A stretch of DNA of 64,000 nt from Stichopus chloronotus (lineage: Eukaryota > Echinodermata > Holothuroidea > Aspidochirotida > Stichopodidae), in the NCBI GenBank assembly GCA_021234535.1, contig SFZH01000008.1, positions 19,197,358-19,261,357 of the forward strand. Reading direction: 5' to 3'. Position numbers and translations under genes: made by a program. Shown here piece by piece: positions 1 through 64,000 of the stretch (positions within the stretch are counted from its first letter, which is position 1; each line of letters begins with the position of its first letter). The notes beneath the pieces are model-generated. The model did no database searches. It was not told where the DNA came from and worked only from the letters and a program-made list of their open reading frames with translations.

Positions 1-19
1 ATCCCCTTCCATCAATTAC

Positions 20-58545
<58,526 letters not shown>

Positions 58546-59518
58546 CTGGAAACAAATCAAGAAAAAAACCAAATCTAGTTAAGGAGGAAATGTACAAATT
58601 CAATTAGAAATGCATGAGAATAGACACATCATAAGTAATAAAGACTCACATTTCCGACAAACATGTATGGAACACAAGGGTACCTGAAGTTAAGCAATTG
58701 GGACAGGCAATACATGTACGACAGAAGCATCTAAACAAGGTACAGTTGTGAGAAAAATTAAACACATAGCTGGCCACTTTCCTGCCTCTCAGACTTGCTC
58801 TAAAAGATATGTAAAGATATGCACCCAGCAAGAAACAACCAGCAGAAACTGAGTCCATGGAGACTACTTTTGCAAGAGATGTCTATGGATTGACAGAAAA
58901 AGGAGTTTAAACTGAAGCTTTCTCTGTTCAAGCCAAGTCCCACACTTGAAGACAATTAAAACCACAATGTGAATGGCTTCTATGAACTAGTGGTTTTTGG
59001 TCCAGCTTTTTGGCCGGTTACATTGTAGAATATGGACGTAATTTTGGCACTAGAAGAGGACTTTTCAGAAAAGTAAATTTAGAGACTTTTTTTTCTTTCA
59101 CAATTGTATCTCTTCTTCTTTCACAGAATACTTCCGTCATTTATGGATATACTGCTAACATTGCTGCGGTGTTCTCTTGACAGTAATGATCCTACAAGAG
59201 ACTGGGAGGGATATAACTTACTTCCTACTCAAAGTGTTTTTAATCCCTCCAATGACAGAGTGCATTATGGACATGAATCAATGAAACAAACGCTTTCAAC
59301 TATATTGGCATACATCCCGGCCCACTCAAACCCACACCTTCTCCATCTGCCTCAAATCACTGCACCACAATATATGCGATACGGTGCACAGAATCTACAA
59401 TGGTAGACAAAAATACCTTGGGACATATATTACGTTATGGTATAAGAATGAATAAAAAATGAGAAGTTGACAGACAATGGAGTTTATAAATGAAAAATTG
59501 AGAAGTGAAAAACACTCT

Positions 59519-59612
59519 GGTCATGCCGTGAATCGAACCCCGGACTTGTCATCCAAGCTGACTTAGACCTAACAACAGCCTAATGCTCATGGAAATGAAG
59601 GGGTCAGGGCAT
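59519..59612 (-). other. tRNA-like remnant (B-box GGGGTTCGATTC), possibly SINE-derived
   Basis: On the minus strand the sequence CCGGGGTTCGATTCACGG is followed by CATGACC. It carries a good RNA polymerase III B-box and resembles a tRNA T-arm and acceptor end; GGTCATGCC about 85 bases upstream could pair with GGCATGACC. The T-stem has mismatches and I see no matching A-box or D-arm. It is therefore more likely a tRNA-derived SINE fragment or pseudogene than a working tRNA. Confidence 0.3.
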
Positions 59613-59951
59613 GACCCCTTCAAAAAAATAATTACTGACCTTCAAAGGACATCTCTAAAGTGATTTGCTGTTTATCATTTACAGAGAGTACACACTATGC
59701 TAGCTTTAGGGATAAAATGATGCAACTTCTGTGGCAGGCTGCATCAGGGATGAGAGAGACAACTTTAATTTTGAGCTGTGCATTTCAACAACGTAACATC
59801 AGAGGCTGTGCATACTGTACTTCTAAATTATCTCTCTCCAAAAAATATAAAGAAAACAGCTTTTGATTGACCTGACACTAAGGTGTCACTGCAAGTCATC
59901 TCCGACATTTCTGACTGTGAGACACACAATGTATTGATTGGCTACATGTCA

Positions 59952-60028
59952 GCGAAGCGAAGCTACGGCTTAAATTCATAAATCGAAGCTACAGCTTAAA
60001 TCATAAAGCGAAGCTTTACATCGCCTCA
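59952..60028. repeat. Three tandem units with CGAAGCTACGGCTTAAATTC
   Basis: AGCGAAGCTACGGCTTAAAT, AATCGAAGCTACAGCTTAAA and AAAGCGAAGCTTTACATCG follow each other at 25-27 base spacing. Short intronic or upstream tandem repeat of unknown origin. Confidence 0.65.
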
Positions 60029-63000
60029 TATCAATCTAATGAATCACGTCTTCTCTCCCTAGGATCAAGATTTGTTCTCACATTAAAAAATCTTAACCAG
60101 GACAAAGGGACATTGATCATTAGGCAACAGTCAAGGTTATTTGCCTTCATACTGAATCTACACTAGTTGACACTGGCTTCGCCAGCCACTTCCATTTTGA
60201 TCTCTGGATGTCAGAATCTGCTGAAGAATCAATATATTTCCGAAGCAATTAAGCACATGAAGATGCATTTCCATTAATTCTTCTTAATTAATGTGGGCAA
60301 AGTTCCCAGTTATCAAAGCAAATGATAACCAGAGAACCTAACATTCAGATCTACTGTGCTAATTGATGGAAAGTGATTAGGGCATATTTTCTACCACAGA
60401 TTATGGTTACAGTTTATATCATAACCACATATCACTGGGTATTGTACCTCAATCAATGTGGAAATAACATGCACCTTTATCCGCTTAGCAGCCTCAGACA
60501 TGGCAGTACTGTTTTTGAGGCTACAAAAGCAACAGAAGAAACATCAGCTAGGCTGATAAGCTCTTCTCCTATTTTCCACATTATACGTTTAAAAATGTCA
60601 GGAATTTTTCATGGCGACTCACTTAAGATATATGTTTAGTCAGTCATCTGTTCTGCACAATCTATACAGAGGTAGTTCAATGATCTTATCAATTCATTAA
60701 ATATTACAATTGAGGAATGCTCTCAAAAGGAACCCTATCATGCTTGCTCTTCACGTTAATGTTCATCGGAAAAAAGACTATAGTGACACAGCAAGAAGTT
60801 GACCCCAACTGCCCTTCCTAGTTTTGTCATCAACCACCTACAAACGTTACCTGTCTTCACAACTCAGGCACTCTTAATCAATGACCTGTCTGTAAAGGTC
60901 AATGTAAGCTAGAGTGAGCTTGTGCTGCAAAGACAGGTCAGCAAGATGTGACACAGATCCGACAAATGTACTGTTGGGGCTCCAAGATAAAGCAATGTAG
61001 GTCATTGAAGCATGTAATTTGTTATGTATGAACAACTTGGACCATGCAGAATAAATGCTAGAGATGTATAAGGTTGATCTATTACTGGTAGTGTTTCCAC
61101 AGGTACCCGCCAGGCAGTTAGCACATGGTTCCAAAATTACTACCCAGATCTTTCGAAAATTCAATCTGATTTCTTGAACACCAGAAAAAGAGGAGCAAAA
61201 AAGGTCAAAACAGAATTTGCTTTGTTTTCTAGTGGAAAATTGCTGGCCCTGGTAGTCAGGTCTACGTACAGTAATATCCTGCACTAGTAAGAACAGATCC
61301 CAGCACAACAACTACGGGTACAGGGCAGTGGAAATGCAAATGTTAATGGTACAGACGGCAATTATGTGGGGTAACCCGGGCACCCAACGGATAAGTGTAA
61401 AAAATTACCCGATTCTGATTTTCACTGGATGTGACAAGTCTTCAATATTTAACAAGTATACTCCATAAGCTCTGAACCAATTTTTCGTAGCAGAAGCAGC
61501 ACAACCCTCACCACTTATTGAGAGAAGGTTACACAGTAACTTTAAGAGAGTAACACCACAAACTATCAACCAAGTTAACACGGCAGTAATAACCCAAGTA
61601 CAGCAAAGTGAACGATCAGAAACTCTATCAATTCAAATATTCCATTTCATTACATTTCAATATTCCCTCGCCGCGCATTCATCTCCAGAGTCCACTTGTT
61701 GCAGCGTCTTCTGTCACTTTTTTGTGACTCTTCAAGATTCCCAAAACGAGGCAGTCCGTCAGGAAAATTTGACATATTAGGTGCTTCGTACCTCACAATG
61801 TTTTCCGCAAAAACAAATCCAAAAAGCAGCCTTCAATCTGTTCCGAAACTACGTCAGTTTTTCCCTCATTTTTAACTCTGTTGCCTGGGCGACGCTAAAT
61901 TTAACAAGGGAGGCTCTCTCTTACGTCGTCGGAGGGAAGTTGAGATTTATGCATTTGGAAATACTCAGATGCTACAAGACGCACGCAACTGGGTGATTGG
62001 ATTACCATCTTCAGCCGTCATGGCAGTGTACAGCAACGGAGCAAATTGCTGCTAGTGCTGTTTGGGCTCTCACAAAATTGAAACAGTAAAACATGTGTAC
62101 ATGAATTCACTGAGAATCATCGCAATAATATGAGTGGACTTTGTTTTGTTTTGTGTTTTTTTTTTTTTTTTGTGGGCTTGGTGGGAGGGATTCAGTCGTT
62201 TTCATTGGGATCTCTTTTATCTTCATCATGTAAAGGAGGTTCAAACAAGTTTATATCTTCAAAATTCTACAAATTTGTTGATTGTTCCAATAATATCTCC
62301 TGAGTGGTAAAAAAATACAATGTCAGGATCCAAGTGGCTAAGGAAGTAATGCATTGAACTTATAAACCCCATTCAAGGAATTTCAACTATATTCACGAGC
62401 ATTTCTCCACACCCACTGTTTGAAATATCTGTTTGAACAGAATATGACATGCTGGTATACACAAACTTTGTTTGGCTACTCCCATTCCAGGCTACGGCAC
62501 ACCCCTCAGAAACATCTAGCCTTCAGGATAAAATTCAATGTTAATGCACACATTCAAATTTAACACTTCACTGACATTGACTGCCACGCCTCTGTGGGGG
62601 GCTCAGTCATAATTACCCGCTCCTCAAACTGACTGCTTATACATAGTCAAACTGTCACAGATAAACAAGCAAGTCCAACTGCCACTGTACAGCATTTCTT
62701 TTATAAGCTGTGACTGTCTATTTATTGCTCAATCTGCTTTTGACCTCCCACGCTTTAAAGTGAAGGCTGTTGGCATTGAATTATAGATATACATTTTCAT
62801 CATTCTTTGATAGCAAGCTGCCCATCAGTTTCCTTCCAAACCTTAACTTCAGTCTTAAAATACTATACCTGAAATTTGATTTAAAAGGTTGCAGCGGCTA
62901 GTGGATGGCCAGAGGCCAAAAAACTTGTCAGATTTCCTTTTGCCATTTCAAATTTCAGATTACATTGGCCTAAATATTATCTCTGCCCGACAAAGCAAAC

Positions 63001-64000
63001 AACTTAGTTCTTTAACAATCGGGGACACATTTTGTGAAATGTTGCAAGAGATATCAAGAATTTGAGGAGGCGAGTCCAGAGAATGCATGCACTTGCGTCC
63101 GATCCACAGTGCCCTCAGGCAGGCAGAAACGTAGACACGCAACTCAAATGGTTTGCAAGACCAAAAAGGTTTGATGGTCATGGTAGGAAAGACTGTTGAG
63201 TTGAGGTGCGCCCCATGATGAGTTCGTGGCTGACTGCAAAACATGTAAAGAAATTCCTATTCCTAGCCGTAACAGAGGAGCGTCACTAGAAGTGTGACCA
63301 TAACATTGTGACATTGGTGACTGACTCTCTATTTGGCTAGAGAAATTCACGCCTGTGCACATCCTCACCTACTTGATTTGTGCAATATAATAAAATAATT
63401 TTGCTGTCTAATAAAATGGGTTGTGATCGTCAGGAAGACATCTACAAAGACAAGTGGATACATTCAACATGAAATTACATAATTATCTAATCTGTATCCC
63501 ATCTTTACTACAAAACATGAGAAGTGAAACAATTGTTTAAAACAGAACAACATTCACTTAAAGACATCAACATACCTAATACTCTATGACTATACTTTAT
63601 GGTAGTATACCTTTGTTTCAGATATACAGTACTGAATGCATACAGTAACTGGACTTCCTAACTGTGCAAGCTATGCTACTGTTCAATTAAACATTTACAG
63701 AGCTGCAACCATAGGGTACAATTTTATTTTTGTCTCAGTATATGTACAGGTAACTAAGACAAAAATGAATGTAATATCTCTTTGTGTAGTATGTGCCCAC
63801 TAGCTTGCAGAGCGTGCTAATGGAGCCGTTGGTGTTACGCTGATAGTTGAACAATTTCAATTAGCCATTTGTAGGTCAGGTGCAATCTGAAAAACTTCTT
63901 TTGAAAGTAATTATCTGGCACAGATGTGTTTGCATAAGCTTCCGGCTCTCACAGAACGTTGTTAATAGAAAAGTTTGCACACAGTAAGACGTAATGGTTT

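Larger units (their letters stand above)
58546..64000. other. Sequence upstream of the first exon seen
   Basis: Presumably a large 5' intron of the kinesin gene. I looked for the missing N-terminal motifs (VAVRVRPFN and FDxSYW) on the minus strand and found none. A 145-residue minus-strand frame at 60874-61311 and a 94-residue one at 62960-63244 have no recognisable domain. A T run lies at 62156-62172. No promoter was identified. Confidence 0.7.

Noticed and set aside
60874..61311. 145-residue minus-strand open frame
   Set aside because: No recognisable domain or kinesin match; within chance for about 5 kb of upstream sequence.

Overview
The window is animal nuclear DNA: AT-rich, intron-rich, with no operons, microsatellites in several places and short non-autonomous transposon copies. 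It holds most of one large gene on the minus strand, a kinesin-3 motor of the KIF1A/KIF1B/UNC-104 family. The coding exons recovered run from 58545 (5' side) down to 20 (3' side). The protein resembles deuterostome KIF1A/KIF1B closely, while the gene structure and repeats do not look vertebrate. A marine invertebrate deuterostome (echinoderm, hemichordate or similar) is my inference, not proven.

I reconstructed 31 exons by reading the minus strand and matching KIF1A/KIF1B family sequence remembered from general knowledge. Every junction is GT-AG, and the codon phase carries through from the first exon seen to the last. The longest path (upstream copy of the duplicated exon, cassette included) is 3978 nt, about 1326 codons. 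In order it encodes: motor domain from just before the P-loop (58545-39593), neck and coiled coil (39803-35428), FHA domain (34292-32664), coiled coil (32874-31264), KIF1B-type domain (20785-18049), and the DUF3694-type stalk region (17515-8135), ending in the conserved segment at 165-20. About 60-65 N-terminal residues, the start codon and the promoter were not found and probably lie beyond 64000. The C-terminal part, with the expected cargo-binding PH domain, lies to the left of position 1.

Two splicing features stand out. First, the exon at 15577-15667 has a diverged copy at 14434-14521 with the same phase at both ends. Using both copies, or neither, brings in an early stop, so the arithmetic demands mutually exclusive use. 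Second, 5162-5233 looks like a 72-nt in-frame cassette exon.

The introns hold the rest: three copies (one degraded and inverted) of a roughly 330-350 bp element with terminal inverted repeats and TTAA flanks; a foldback-like cluster of short repeats near 2.0-2.3 kb; a long ATC microsatellite lying almost on a 3' splice site; several minisatellites; and a perfect DR1-type hexamer repeat. No second protein-coding gene, convincing tRNA or rRNA gene, or CRISPR array was recognised.
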